A stretch of 64,000 nucleotides of DNA, from positions 319,963 to 383,962 of the forward strand of contig NZ_HG964405.1 in assembly GCF_000612805.1 (NCBI RefSeq), given 5' to 3'. The notes under the pieces were generated by a model, which ran no database searches, was not told where the DNA came from, and worked only from the letters and a program-made list of their open reading frames with translations. Made by a program: the position numbers and the translations under genes. Shown here piece after piece: positions 38,068 through 46,774 of the stretch. This DNA comes from Bacillus ndiopicus. Lineage in GTDB: Bacteria > Bacillota > Bacilli > Bacillales_A > Planococcaceae. How positions within the stretch are numbered: position 1 is the stretch's first letter; every line of letters starts with the position of its first letter.

Positions 38068-39999
38068 ATGTTTAAAACAATTGGAATTTTAGCACATGTA
38101 GATGCAGGGAAAACAACCTTCTCTGAGCAGCTACTTTATCATATGGAAGGTATTAAAGAAAAGGGGCGTGTCGATAATCAAGATGCACATTTAGATTTTC
38201 ATGCATTAGAAAGAGCACGCGGTATTACAATTTTTGCAGAGCAAGGGCGCTTTCACTATGAAGGTGATACGTATACATTAATCGATACACCGGGGCATGT
38301 TGATTTTTCTCCTGAAATGGAGCGAGCTATTCGTGTGATAGATTATGCGATTGTTATAGTCAGTGCGGTAGAGGGTATACAAGGACATACTGAAACGGTT
38401 TGGCAGCTATTACAAAAATATAATGTACCGACCTTCTTATTCATTAATAAAATTGACCGAGAGGGTGCGAGTAAGGAGCAGGTGCTTGCCACGCTACGCC
38501 AAGAGCTATCAGATGATATTTTATTTATAGAAAATACTGTTAATGAAGAGCACGTCAAAGAATGGCTTGCAGAGCGTGATGAGCTATTACTTGAATTGTT
38601 TTTAGAAGGGGAGCTGGAAAGTTCAATTGTTATAAAGCAATTACAGCAACAAATTGCAACGCGTAAGGCCTTCGTTTGCATGGCAGGAGCAGCATTAAAA
38701 GATGAAGGAGTACTACCATTTTTCCAACAGCTTGCTAAGCTAACGATGACGAGCTTTGATTCAGAAGCTCCGTTCCAGGCTGAAGTTTTTAAAATTCGAC
38801 ATGATACAGGTGGGCAGCGACTTACCTTTATGAAGGCGTTACAAGGGCGCTTACAAGTGCGGGATGCCTTTACATTTGGTGATATGACCGAAAAAGTAAC
38901 AGAAATTCGTCATTATAATGGAGCTAAATTTGACACAGTGACGGCTGTCAATGCTGGCGAAATTTTTGCAGTTAAAGGCTTTAGCCAAGCGCCAATTGGT
39001 AATGTAATGGGAAGTACAACAAATGCACCTGATTTTGAATTAATTCCTACACTGCAAGCAAAGGTTGTCTATCATGGTAGCTTACATATGAAGGAAGTCT
39101 GGCAGCAATTCCGCCTATTAAATGAAGAAGAGCCATCACTTCGTGCAATTTGGCAAGAAGAATTACAAGAAATACACGTACATGTAATGGGTGTAATCCA
39201 GCTAGAGGTACTTATCGAAATTGCTAAGGAACGCTTTAATCTTACTATTACCTTTGCAGATCCGCAAATCATTTATAAAGAAACGATTGCTTCAATTGTA
39301 ACCGGTTATGGGCATTTTGAGCCGTTAAAGCATTACGCAGAGGTGCATTTACAAATGGAGCCAGCAGCGCGTGGTGCGGGTATAGAGTTTCACAGTGTTT
39401 GCCATGCTGACGATTTATCTGTAGGGCATATTCGTTTAGTAGAGCAGCATTTATTTGAAAGAGCGCATAATGGCTTATTAACAGGCTCAGCTGTAACTGA
39501 TGTGAAGTTTACATTACTGACAGGGCGTGGGCATGTAGAATATACGTCAGGTGGTGATTTCCGCGAGGCGACATTCCGTGCGTTACGCCAAGGCTTGGAG
39601 CAAGCTGAAAACATTTTATTAGAGCCTTATTATCATTTTAAAATGAAGGCATCGAGTGATTTTCTTGGGCGTATGATGCATGATGTACAACAAGCGCATG
39701 GTATATTTGAACCGCCGATTATGACAGAAACAACGGCAACATTAATTGGTAAAGTCCCTGTTGCGACATTTATGAATTATAACACCATATTTGCGGCATA
39801 CACGAATGGTAGGGGGACACTTAGCTTGCAGTTTGCAGGCTATGATTTATGTCATAATGCAGAGGAAATTATTAAACAGAAAAATTATGATAAAAATGCA
39901 GATCCCCTTTACACATCCTCCAGCATTTTCTGCAAAAAAGGTAAGGGAGAAATTGTTCCTTGGGATGAGGCGAAGGCAGCGATGCATTGCTTGAAATAA
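38068..39999 (+). CDS. TetM/TetO-like ribosomal-protection-type GTPase (EF-G superfamily)
   Basis: The 643-residue protein has the translational GTPase motifs: HVDAGKTT, RGITI, DTPGH and NKID, followed by EF-G domains II-V. Length and start (MFKTIGILAHVDAGKTTFSEQLL) match the TetM/TetO family. Whether it protects from tetracycline cannot be read from the sequence; diverged chromosomal members of this family occur in many Bacillales with no known role. ATG 38068 follows AAAAAGGTG. No mobile element borders it. Confidence 0.85.
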   Translation: MFKTIGILAHVDAGKTTFSEQLLYHMEGIKEKGRVDNQDAHLDFHALERARGITIFAEQGRFHYEGDTYTLIDTPGHVDFSPEMERAIRVIDYAIVIVSAVEGIQGHTETVWQLLQKYNVPTFLFINKIDREGASKEQVLATLRQELSDDILFIENTVNEEHVKEWLAERDELLLELFLEGELESSIVIKQLQQQIATRKAFVCMAGAALKDEGVLPFFQQLAKLTMTSFDSEAPFQAEVFKIRHDTGGQRLTFMKALQGRLQVRDAFTFGDMTEKVTEIRHYNGAKFDTVTAVNAGEIFAVKGFSQAPIGNVMGSTTNAPDFELIPTLQAKVVYHGSLHMKEVWQQFRLLNEEEPSLRAIWQEELQEIHVHVMGVIQLEVLIEIAKERFNLTITFADPQIIYKETIASIVTGYGHFEPLKHYAEVHLQMEPAARGAGIEFHSVCHADDLSVGHIRLVEQHLFERAHNGLLTGSAVTDVKFTLLTGRGHVEYTSGGDFREATFRALRQGLEQAENILLEPYYHFKMKASSDFLGRMMHDVQQAHGIFEPPIMTETTATLIGKVPVATFMNYNTIFAAYTNGRGTLSLQFAGYDLCHNAEEIIKQKNYDKNADPLYTSSSIFCKKGKGEIVPWDEAKAAMHCLK

Positions 40000-40078
40000 A
40001 ACGAGATTCGAATTTGCTTGCACCAAACTATTCAGTTTTTTATTTATAGCGCATTAACGGACAGTAGTTTTTTACTGT

Positions 40079-40195
40079 GACGAGTAACCGCAGGAGCAGA
40101 TGTTTTTTGCGACGAGTAACCGCAGGAGCAGATGTTTTTTGCGACGAGTAACCGCAGGAGCAGATGTTTTTTGCGACGAGTAACCGCAGGAGCAC
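40079..40195 (+). repeat. Four tandem 32-bp repeats (locus B)
   Basis: The unit GACGAGTAACCGCAGGAGCA plus GATGTTTTTTGC repeats at 40079, 40111, 40143 and 40175 (last one partial), almost without change. The core also occurs once in reverse at loci A and C. 40000-40311 holds no gene; minus-strand open frames here only read through the repeat. Confidence 0.9.
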
Positions 40196-40272
40196 AGACG
40201 CCTACCTCGAGTATTGAGGAAAAAAGAAAAATAGGCGATGATTGCATGAAAAGCCCAGTTGGTGAAAGCTGA

Positions 40273-40301
40273 CAATCAGTGGGGATGAGCCCCACTGATT
40301 G
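40273..40301. terminator. Strong hairpin after the anti-sigma gene
   Basis: CAATCAGTGGGG pairs perfectly with CCCCACTGATTG over a 5-nt loop, 11 bp from the anti-sigma stop. No clear T-run on the minus strand. Confidence 0.45.
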
Positions 40302-40311
40302 AAGTTTCATT

Positions 40312-41178
40312 TTATTCATCCAACTGCAAGGCGAGTTCTAGTGTGTCATAGGAATCACCAGTAATACTAATTGTATAGTAATCACTGTAGGAATTATCTA
40401 ATATAAATGGCTGTGCAATTTCCCCATATTGTTCGTTACCTTGGGCATCTTTATAGATGAAAGTGACATCTAATGAGATTGTTTGATGGGATGTATATGG
40501 CTCACGGGGAATATTTAAAGCTAGGGAGCCACCATTTTGGATAGGCTTATTTAAGCTGTTTGTTACTGTATAGCTTTTATCCCCGATATTTAGTTCTAGA
40601 TTGAAAAGATCCACTGATGAATTATTAATAAATTGTAATTCGTATTCCTTGCTTAAATAAGAGCCCGTACTATAACGATTTCCATCTTGATCAACAACGA
40701 TGCGAGGGGCAATTTTTTCAAGTGTTATAATTAATTCATCATCGCTATAAACATAGTAAATAGTCCCGTTTGTTTTTACGGAAATATTTGGGTAAATAAC
40801 TTCCCTTCGTGATTCTGATAAATTTGCAGCTTCTTTAGCTTCCGCAAATACATGGATTGTTGGAATGGCAACAAGTTCATTTTCATAGAAATAAAAAGAA
40901 CTGAATTTCGCCGCCATATTTTGACTTTTGAAGTATTGGTCTTCTAAATCATGCGCTGTAATACGATAATTAGCAGAGTGCTCTGTCTGTATATAAATGG
41001 CGCTCATTAATAGTAAAACGATAACAGAGAGAGAGAAGGCAATTCGTGGCATCCAGCGAGCTTGCTTTTTCTTTTGTGTTTTTGCGTGGATAGCTACTCG
41101 CTCCTTTTGTGTAAATTGTGCATCACGAAAAATACTTTGGTCCATCGTATTACGCAATTCCTTTAATTGTTTCTCCAT
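40312..41178 (-). CDS. Putative anti-sigma factor (membrane-spanning)
   Basis: The 288-residue protein has a cytoplasmic basic N-terminus of about 45 residues, one membrane segment (about 48-66; IAFSLSVIVLLLMSAIYI), and a large extracytoplasmic beta-rich domain. It starts 1 bp after the ECF sigma stop. This layout and pairing fit a membrane anti-sigma that holds the sigma until an envelope signal; the signal is unknown. A canonical zinc-binding anti-sigma motif is not seen. Confidence 0.75.
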   Translation of the reverse strand: MEKQLKELRNTMDQSIFRDAQFTQKERVAIHAKTQKKKQARWMPRIAFSLSVIVLLLMSAIYIQTEHSANYRITAHDLEDQYFKSQNMAAKFSSFYFYENELVAIPTIHVFAEAKEAANLSESRREVIYPNISVKTNGTIYYVYSDDELIITLEKIAPRIVVDQDGNRYSTGSYLSKEYELQFINNSSVDLFNLELNIGDKSYTVTNSLNKPIQNGGSLALNIPREPYTSHQTISLDVTFIYKDAQGNEQYGEIAQPFILDNSYSDYYTISITGDSYDTLELALQLDE

Positions 41179-41179
41179 G

Positions 41180-41716
41180 CTAATCCCTTCCTTCTAATAA
41201 AATTTTTAATCTATCTCTTGCACGCTTTAATCTTGTTTTCACAGTGTTATCATTGCATTGTAAAATCGTTGCCACTTCATTGACTGTTAGCTCCTCGTAG
41301 TAATATAACAAAATAACCTCTCGATATTTCGTTGGTAACGCGAGTACAGCACGCGCCAATGCTTCATTATTCTCTTGCTCGATAAGGAATTGTTCCGTTG
41401 GTGGCTGTTTTGACAGCTGCTGGTCGAAGCCGCTGTTTTTAACGATAATACGCTTAAACCAAGCTGTTCGATAATAGTCCTTTGCGCGGTTAATAGTAAT
41501 GCGGTATATCCATGCTTTGTATGATTGAATAGAGTGTCTTTTATTGTATTGTTCGTAGCAAGTAAGGAATACATCTTGTACGATTTCCTGTGCTTTGCCC
41601 CAGTCCTGCACATAGCTATAGGCAAGCTTTGTTAAAGCAAGACCATATGTATCCATTAAAGTATCGAGCCATATTTCTGGCGTATTATCTAATGCGATTT
41701 GCTCTACATGTGTCAT
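41180..41716 (-). CDS. ECF-type RNA polymerase sigma factor
   Basis: The 178-residue protein has region 2 (LTKLAYSYVQDWGKAQEIVQDVFL, SYKAWIYRITINRAKDYYR) and region 4 (LPTKYREVILLYYYEELTVNEVATIL, NTVKTRLKRARDRLK), as in SigW/SigX-type factors. AAAGGATGTGAGGAG precedes the start. A promoter of ECF type lies directly upstream, which suggests that it drives its own gene and the anti-sigma gene. Confidence 0.93.
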   Translation of the reverse strand: MTHVEQIALDNTPEIWLDTLMDTYGLALTKLAYSYVQDWGKAQEIVQDVFLTCYEQYNKRHSIQSYKAWIYRITINRAKDYYRTAWFKRIIVKNSGFDQQLSKQPPTEQFLIEQENNEALARAVLALPTKYREVILLYYYEELTVNEVATILQCNDNTVKTRLKRARDRLKILLEGRD

Positions 41717-41743
41717 CTCCTCACATCCTTTCTTTGCCCCTAA

Positions 41744-41770
41744 GACGACTAAAAAGCTGAATGCGTTTCA
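41744..41770 (-). promoter_or_regulatory. ECF-type autoregulatory promoter
   Basis: Reading the minus strand: TGAAAC, 17 nt, CGTC. This fits the -35/-10 pattern of SigW/SigX-class sigmas and lies 28 bp before the sigma start. Confidence 0.6.
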
Positions 41771-41810
41771 AAGGATGTGTCAGAAAATTTATTTTTAGAC
41801 ACATCCTTTG
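41769..41810. terminator. Hairpin next to the ECF promoter
   Basis: AAAGGATGTGTC pairs with GACACATCCTTT over an AT-rich loop. Its edge touches the -35 of the ECF promoter. Confidence 0.5.
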
Positions 41811-41831
41811 CAACGAGGATGGTGGCATCTC

Positions 41832-41852
41832 GTTCCTGCGATTACTCGTCGC
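41832..41852 (-). repeat. Single reverse copy of the 21-bp repeat core (locus C)
   Basis: On the minus strand this matches the core of the 32-bp tandem repeat at 19 of 21 positions. It lies in the 41717-42005 gap, which has no gene. Confidence 0.65.
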
Positions 41853-41915
41853 AGACAAAATTTGATGCGACCACCGCAGAAGCACAAGTTTCTAATAGTT
41901 AATTAATATAGAAGA

Positions 41916-41962
41916 GGAGGCTATTCAGAACGAAATTTCTTTCTGAATAGCCTCCTTATTTT
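41916..41962. terminator. Terminator-like hairpin after the efe operon
   Basis: GGAGGCTATTCAGAA pairs perfectly with TTCTGAATAGCCTCC, followed on the plus strand by TTATTTT. It is 44 bp from the efeU stop. Confidence 0.6.
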
Positions 41963-42005
41963 ACCATGTTAAGTTAGATGTGACAGGGATTTCGTTGATT
42001 CTCAA

Positions 42006-43721
42006 TCATCGCTGGCGTTTTTTATAATAAATTGTTGCTGCAATAATCAATAGTAAAATAGCTTGCCCTAGTATCGTTTCTAAAGTAGGATAGAAGCCAA
42101 TAACAGGAATGACTGGTAGATGTTCCACGATTGTAGTTGGAATCCTATTAGTTAATTGCAATGTGTGCAAGCTTACACCGATAATTTTAAATGTTAACAC
42201 ATAAATTAATACAGTTGCGACAGCGAAAAAGCGGTGAATCGGGATTTTTCCACTTGCTTTAAATAAGATGATTGCAACAATTGCTAAAATTGCTAATGCA
42301 ACAGCAATACCTAGTATGAAGTGTGTGATAGGCATTTTTGGTGCAATTCCTGCATAAAAGACAATCGTTTCTGCGCCTTCACGGAAAACTGATAAAAAGC
42401 TGATAGCTGCCATCGATAGGATAGAGCCACGGGAAATGGCATTGTTTAATTGTTTCGTAATGTAGTTATTCCAGCTAGCTATGTTTGATTTTCTATGCAA
42501 CCAAATACCAATTCCAAGCATCATGATGGCAGCGGCAAGACCTATATAGCCTTCCATTAGCTCACGTTGGGTATTGATTGTGTTAGAGCTGAAGATTGTT
42601 GACATCGCAATTGCAGCAATAGCAGATAATACAATTCCAGCAAATGCCCCAACATAAATCCATTTCTTCATATGCTGCTGCTTTGATTTATTTAAAAATG
42701 ATATCAAAGCTAAAATAATAAGTAATGCTTCTAAGCCTTCGCGTAGCAAAATAAGTGCAGCATCCCAAATAGAATAGTCCGCCTGGTCCTGTATAAGCTG
42801 AATTTCTGTGCGTAGTGTCGAAAGCTTATTTTGTGCACTCTTCACATCTGTATCAGATTTTAATAGCTGGCTTATGATAATAGGCATTTCACTTTCAATT
42901 TTCGTATATAAGCCGCCATTGCGTGTTGAAATATCTTGCTCAACGTTTGGCCAAACTTTAATGAAATCGCGCAATTTATCTGATGCAGCTTGATAATCGC
43001 CCGCATCTATAAAGCTATTTGCTTCATCTATATATGCAATTAATGTAGCGATTGAATAATCTCCTTCTACAAGAGAAGCCGTTTCCTTACCTGCAATAAA
43101 ATCATTTATTGTTTGTTTCAATTCACTAAATTGTGATTCAAGTACTTGTATTTCAGGCTGTTCAGAGGAAAGCGTAATGCGTAAGAAGGCCATTTGTGTT
43201 TCAATTTGACCATACATGGCAACACTTTGCTCACGTATTGGTCGTTCACTTTTTTTCCAGTTTGAATTAAATTTTTTGTAGGCTTGTTTAATCGTATCAA
43301 TATTGCCAGTTGCTAAAGCTTGTTCAAATTCTGAGATAACAGGCTGGAACTTTTGTTCAAATTCCCTTCGCTGGGCAGCTATATCTACAGGATTTTCCAA
43401 TTTCTCTAAATGACGAAGCGCCCTAGACAATTCTGATAATGCAGTCGAGCGCTCCTCCTTTGAGCTAGCTTGAAGTGCCTTTGATAAGATTTGATCTACT
43501 TGCGATTTTGCTTCCGTCTGCTCCGTTTGAATTTGTGCCCAGTCTTGTGCAAATTGATTGAGAGCTGCCGTTGCTTCATCATTTTTATCTTGTTTTGTAT
43601 TCATTAGCGCATCGCTAATGGAAATATATAAATGACTATATGATTGTGCAGCATTTGCAGGAAGTGTAAATACCAAAAGCAATAAGAAAATAATGCTATA
43701 ATGCGTTAAAAAATGCCTCAC
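42006..43721 (-). CDS. efeU: EfeU/FTR1-family iron permease
   Basis: EfeU moves iron across the membrane. The 571-residue protein has a signal-like N-terminus, an extracytoplasmic helical domain to about residue 325, then seven membrane segments. The two REGxE iron motifs are there: LLREGLEALL and VFREGAETIVF. It is the last of three efe genes; its start overlaps the end of efeB by 26 bp, so translation is probably coupled. Confidence 0.93.
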   Translation of the reverse strand: MRHFLTHYSIIFLLLLVFTLPANAAQSYSHLYISISDALMNTKQDKNDEATAALNQFAQDWAQIQTEQTEAKSQVDQILSKALQASSKEERSTALSELSRALRHLEKLENPVDIAAQRREFEQKFQPVISEFEQALATGNIDTIKQAYKKFNSNWKKSERPIREQSVAMYGQIETQMAFLRITLSSEQPEIQVLESQFSELKQTINDFIAGKETASLVEGDYSIATLIAYIDEANSFIDAGDYQAASDKLRDFIKVWPNVEQDISTRNGGLYTKIESEMPIIISQLLKSDTDVKSAQNKLSTLRTEIQLIQDQADYSIWDAALILLREGLEALLIILALISFLNKSKQQHMKKWIYVGAFAGIVLSAIAAIAMSTIFSSNTINTQRELMEGYIGLAAAIMMLGIGIWLHRKSNIASWNNYITKQLNNAISRGSILSMAAISFLSVFREGAETIVFYAGIAPKMPITHFILGIAVALAILAIVAIILFKASGKIPIHRFFAVATVLIYVLTFKIIGVSLHTLQLTNRIPTTIVEHLPVIPVIGFYPTLETILGQAILLLIIAATIYYKKRQR

Positions 43722-44940
43722 CTAAATAACTCCCTTTTGACACACCAGAGAAGCATGCAAAAACTGCGCTGCCACGATGAGTAATATATTCATTCATTTT
43801 ATCCATGCGTCCTAGGCTATTTTGGACTGAAATAAATTGTGCAGGGTCCTTTTGAAAGGATACAAATAATAGACCTGCGTCATGTGTTCCTGTATTCGCT
43901 AGCATACCGGAAGCGTAAGAGTAAGAGCGTCTTAACATACGAGCTCCAGATTTTCTAGCTAAATGAACGTGTGATGTGTTAGGTATAATATAGTTGCCTT
44001 CTAAATCTTTTGCTTCTACATCAAAATCATCAAATTCATTGTTTTTTCCAAATGGTGCACCGCTGTCACGATAGCGGCCAAAAGTTGCTTCCTGTTCTTT
44101 TAAAGATGTACGATCCCACGTTTCTAGATGCATTTGAATTTTGCGTGCTACTAAATAGCTGCCGCCTTTAAGCCAACCATCTTCCACCCATACTACTTTA
44201 TTTAAATCTTGTTCACTTGTAATAGAAGGATTCACTGTTCCATCTTTAAATGCAAATAAATTGCGCGGTGATCCACCATCGGCAGGGAAGGAGTTGAAGC
44301 CTGCTTGTGACCATTTCATTTCTACTTTTCCTGAGGCAGCTCGAATTAAATTACGCACTGCATGAAAGGCTACTTGTGGGTCATCAGCACAAGCTTGGAT
44401 GCAAATATCGCCACCTGTCCATTCGGGTTGTAACTGATCCTTTGGAAAATGCGGTAATTCTACAAATGCTGTGGGTTTTGCATATTGAATGTTCAATTTG
44501 TCAAACAGTGACACACCAATCCCAAATGTAAGCGATAAATTAGCAGCATCTAAGCCTTGTGCTTCACCAGTATCGCCAGTAGGGATACTAGCATTCGATG
44601 TCACATCAACCATTTGCTCGCCATTCATTAAACGAACAGCAAGTGGTGTCCATTTCTTAAACAATGCTTGTAAATCATCAATAGATGTAAAAAGCACGTT
44701 TAATGATGCAAAATAAATATGTTTTTGTACAGGTGTAGTAATACCTGCTTGATGCTTACCGTAAAAATTTATTTTATTTTTTGTATTGTTATTATCAGCA
44801 ATAATGTCTAATGGGTTGTAGCCCATTGTGTGCATAATACCGCCAAGGCTAGAGGCTCCAATCGCTACACCAGCGATGCTTGCACCTGTCAGCTTTAACA
44901 TCTCTCGTCTTGAAATTTTTTTATCATTTTGTGTTGGCAT
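43696..44940 (-). CDS. efeB: EfeB Dyp-type heme peroxidase (Tat-exported)
   Basis: EfeB is a heme peroxidase that works with EfeU and EfeO in ferrous/ferric iron uptake. The 414-residue protein has a Tat signal (SRREMLK then a hydrophobic stretch). The Dyp core has FAFKDGTVNP (the GxxDG-type motif), the proximal histidine context NTSHVHLARKSG, and RRSYSYASG. It lies between efeO and efeU on the minus strand. Confidence 0.95.
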   Translation of the reverse strand: MPTQNDKKISRREMLKLTGASIAGVAIGASSLGGIMHTMGYNPLDIIADNNNTKNKINFYGKHQAGITTPVQKHIYFASLNVLFTSIDDLQALFKKWTPLAVRLMNGEQMVDVTSNASIPTGDTGEAQGLDAANLSLTFGIGVSLFDKLNIQYAKPTAFVELPHFPKDQLQPEWTGGDICIQACADDPQVAFHAVRNLIRAASGKVEMKWSQAGFNSFPADGGSPRNLFAFKDGTVNPSITSEQDLNKVVWVEDGWLKGGSYLVARKIQMHLETWDRTSLKEQEATFGRYRDSGAPFGKNNEFDDFDVEAKDLEGNYIIPNTSHVHLARKSGARMLRRSYSYASGMLANTGTHDAGLLFVSFQKDPAQFISVQNSLGRMDKMNEYITHRGSAVFACFSGVSKGSYLGEAFFNAL

Positions 44941-44946
44941 ATTACA

Positions 44947-45789
44947 TCACTCCAAAATAATACCCATTTGGCTTAATGGCTCGCCTAATTGGTTAACAGC
45001 AGTTGCTAATGCTTTTGTATCCTGCTCCGTTAATTCTTCATATGAAACAAAACCACCATCAGTTGTAGCATATTGTGCTAATAATTCGTTTACTGACGTA
45101 AAATTTCCATCTAATGTTGCTACTAAATCTTTATCTTTTTCTTGTAATTTGGGGCGTAAAATATCAAATATCTTTTGTGCGCCTTCAATATTTGCTTTGA
45201 AATCATATAAATCTGTATGTGAGTAAATTTCTTCCTCACCCGTAATTTTTGATGTAGAAACTTCATTTAGTAAGTCAACAGCACCAGTAAGCATTAAGTC
45301 TGGAGTTACTTCAACAGTTTGCACAAGCGCATGAAGTTCCTTTGTATCAGCTAAAAGTTGATCAGCAATCGCCTCATAGCCAGCCGTTTTATTTTCTACC
45401 CATAACGCATATTCAAGCTTATGATAGCCTGTCCATTCTTCTTCTCCTTTGCCTTCTTCCTCAATATCAGCTAAACGGCCATCGATGCGAGGGTCAAGGT
45501 CGCCGAAGCTTTCTGCGATTGGCTCAGAGCGTTCAAAATACATACGTGTAGGCGCGTATAAGGCTTTTGCCTTGTCGATATCACCAGCTTTAAATGCTGT
45601 AACGAACTTCTCAGTTTCAAGTAAAAATTGATCCATTTGCTCTAAGGAAAATTGCTGGTATGCTGATAATTCCTCCGATAAATCGGTTGATGTAGCTGGT
45701 GTTTCTTCTGTTTTTTCATCCTCTATATTGTTACAGCCCGTCAATAGAATCGTGCCAATGGCTAAAGCTGAAAATAATTTTGTTTTCAT
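44947..45789 (-). CDS. efeO: EfeO imelysin-family lipoprotein
   Basis: EfeO is thought to bind iron outside the membrane and hand it to EfeU. The 280-residue lipoprotein has the lipobox LLTGC and the imelysin (M75) domain with the HxxE-type motif in GYHKLEYALW. The promoter and a perfect Fur box lie directly upstream, so it heads the Fur-controlled efeOBU operon. The ribosome site (TAGGT) is weak. Confidence 0.93.
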   Translation of the reverse strand: MKTKLFSALAIGTILLTGCNNIEDEKTEETPATSTDLSEELSAYQQFSLEQMDQFLLETEKFVTAFKAGDIDKAKALYAPTRMYFERSEPIAESFGDLDPRIDGRLADIEEEGKGEEEWTGYHKLEYALWVENKTAGYEAIADQLLADTKELHALVQTVEVTPDLMLTGAVDLLNEVSTSKITGEEEIYSHTDLYDFKANIEGAQKIFDILRPKLQEKDKDLVATLDGNFTSVNELLAQYATTDGGFVSYEELTEQDTKALATAVNQLGEPLSQMGIILE

Positions 45790-45813
45790 TATAAAAATAC
45801 CTACTTTCTAAAG

Positions 45814-45841
45814 TTTATATATGAATGATAATGATTATCAA
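45814..45841 (-). promoter_or_regulatory. efeOBU promoter
   Basis: On the minus strand: TTGATA, 16 nt, TATAAA. The -35 and spacer overlap the Fur box, as expected for repression by Fur. Confidence 0.7.
45826..45840. promoter_or_regulatory. Fur box
   Basis: TGATAATGATTATCA is a perfect 7-1-7 Fur operator (TGATAATNATTATCA). It should silence efeOBU when iron is plentiful. Confidence 0.9.
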
Positions 45842-46106
45842 ACTCGATTGCAATATTTTTTTTTTGGAAATCAATTACGCCTTGGTTAACTATTTTCCAG
45901 ATTTTTTTGAGCTTGCGAGGGGAATTTTTTAAAATCTGTGATATCCGCCAAGGGGGTGGGGCAATACGATGTTGGTCACTCAATCGTTGCGTTCTTAGAC
46001 TAAGTTTCTATGATTCAGTAAGTGCTTGTATACCTACTGAATCAAAATAAAAAAGATATCTTACTATTGTGTTATGTGACACATTTAGCAAAATATCATT
46101 TACATT

Positions 46107-46634
46107 TTAGTTTTCAACTAAATAGCCTTTTTCACGTAGCCGTTCTTCAGCTAAATCAAGTAAGCCTTCAGATGGTGCACTAATGATGTGCATATGCGTT
46201 CCGTCTGTTAAAACGGATAAATAAGTAGCTTTTGTATCTTCTACACGCTTAACGAAAGCCTCTACTTCAGGGCGATTAGATACCATAATAGAGGCGGTAA
46301 TTTCACCGTACACTGCGTGGTCAACAATCACATTTTTAATCATCACACCGCAATCTACAATTGTATACATTTCATCTAATGCATTATCGGCGCTATGTGT
46401 ACAAACGATTTTCCGTTCTATATGAGTTGCTTTTTCCAAAGGCATATACAAATAGCCTTGGCTTGTTGCAATAATTGGTTCGTTACGTGCTTTTAATAAA
46501 TTCATATCATTAACAATAACTTGACGTGATACATTAGCATGTTTTGCTAAATCTGTACCTGTAATTGGTTTACCCGCAGCTTTTAATAATGATAATAGCT
46601 CATAGCGACGTTCATCGCCCAACATTTTTTTCAT
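46107..46634 (-). CDS. niaR: NiaR (YrxA) NAD-synthesis repressor
   Basis: NiaR represses NAD synthesis and niacin transport genes when nicotinate is present. The 175-residue protein has an N-terminal winged helix (RRYELLSLLKAAGKPITGTDLAKHANVSRQVIVNDMNLL) and a C-terminal 3H domain with the three conserved histidines (ICTHS-like VCTHSADN, VDHAVYGE, THMHIIS). ATG 46634 follows GAGGTG. In B. subtilis it sits beside NAD genes; none is here. Confidence 0.92.
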   Translation of the reverse strand: MKKMLGDERRYELLSLLKAAGKPITGTDLAKHANVSRQVIVNDMNLLKARNEPIIATSQGYLYMPLEKATHIERKIVCTHSADNALDEMYTIVDCGVMIKNVIVDHAVYGEITASIMVSNRPEVEAFVKRVEDTKATYLSVLTDGTHMHIISAPSEGLLDLAEERLREKGYLVEN

Positions 46635-46774
46635 GCCATCACCTCGAATAAATTTAATGTATATCCACAATTTGTCCTAACATAGTGTAACACGAGAGCA
46701 TCTATATGCGCCTAAAAGATTTGTGTCCATTTTTTAATTTCCACATATGATAAAGCGAGAAAAGGAGGATGCCC

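Noticed and set aside
40079..40195. CRISPR array
   Set aside because: The 32-bp units are directly adjacent with no unique spacers, and no cas genes are near.
40044..40319. Cys/Ser-repeat open frames at 40044 and 40072 (minus strand)
   Set aside because: They only translate the 32-bp DNA repeat; no site, no family.
46012..46042. Terminator for niaR (GATTCAGTA / TACTGAATC)
   Set aside because: Hairpin is short and no T-run follows on the minus strand.
46744..46751. Sigma-E -10 (CATATGAT) before safA
   Set aside because: Only six of eight positions fit and no -35 is found at 13-15 nt.
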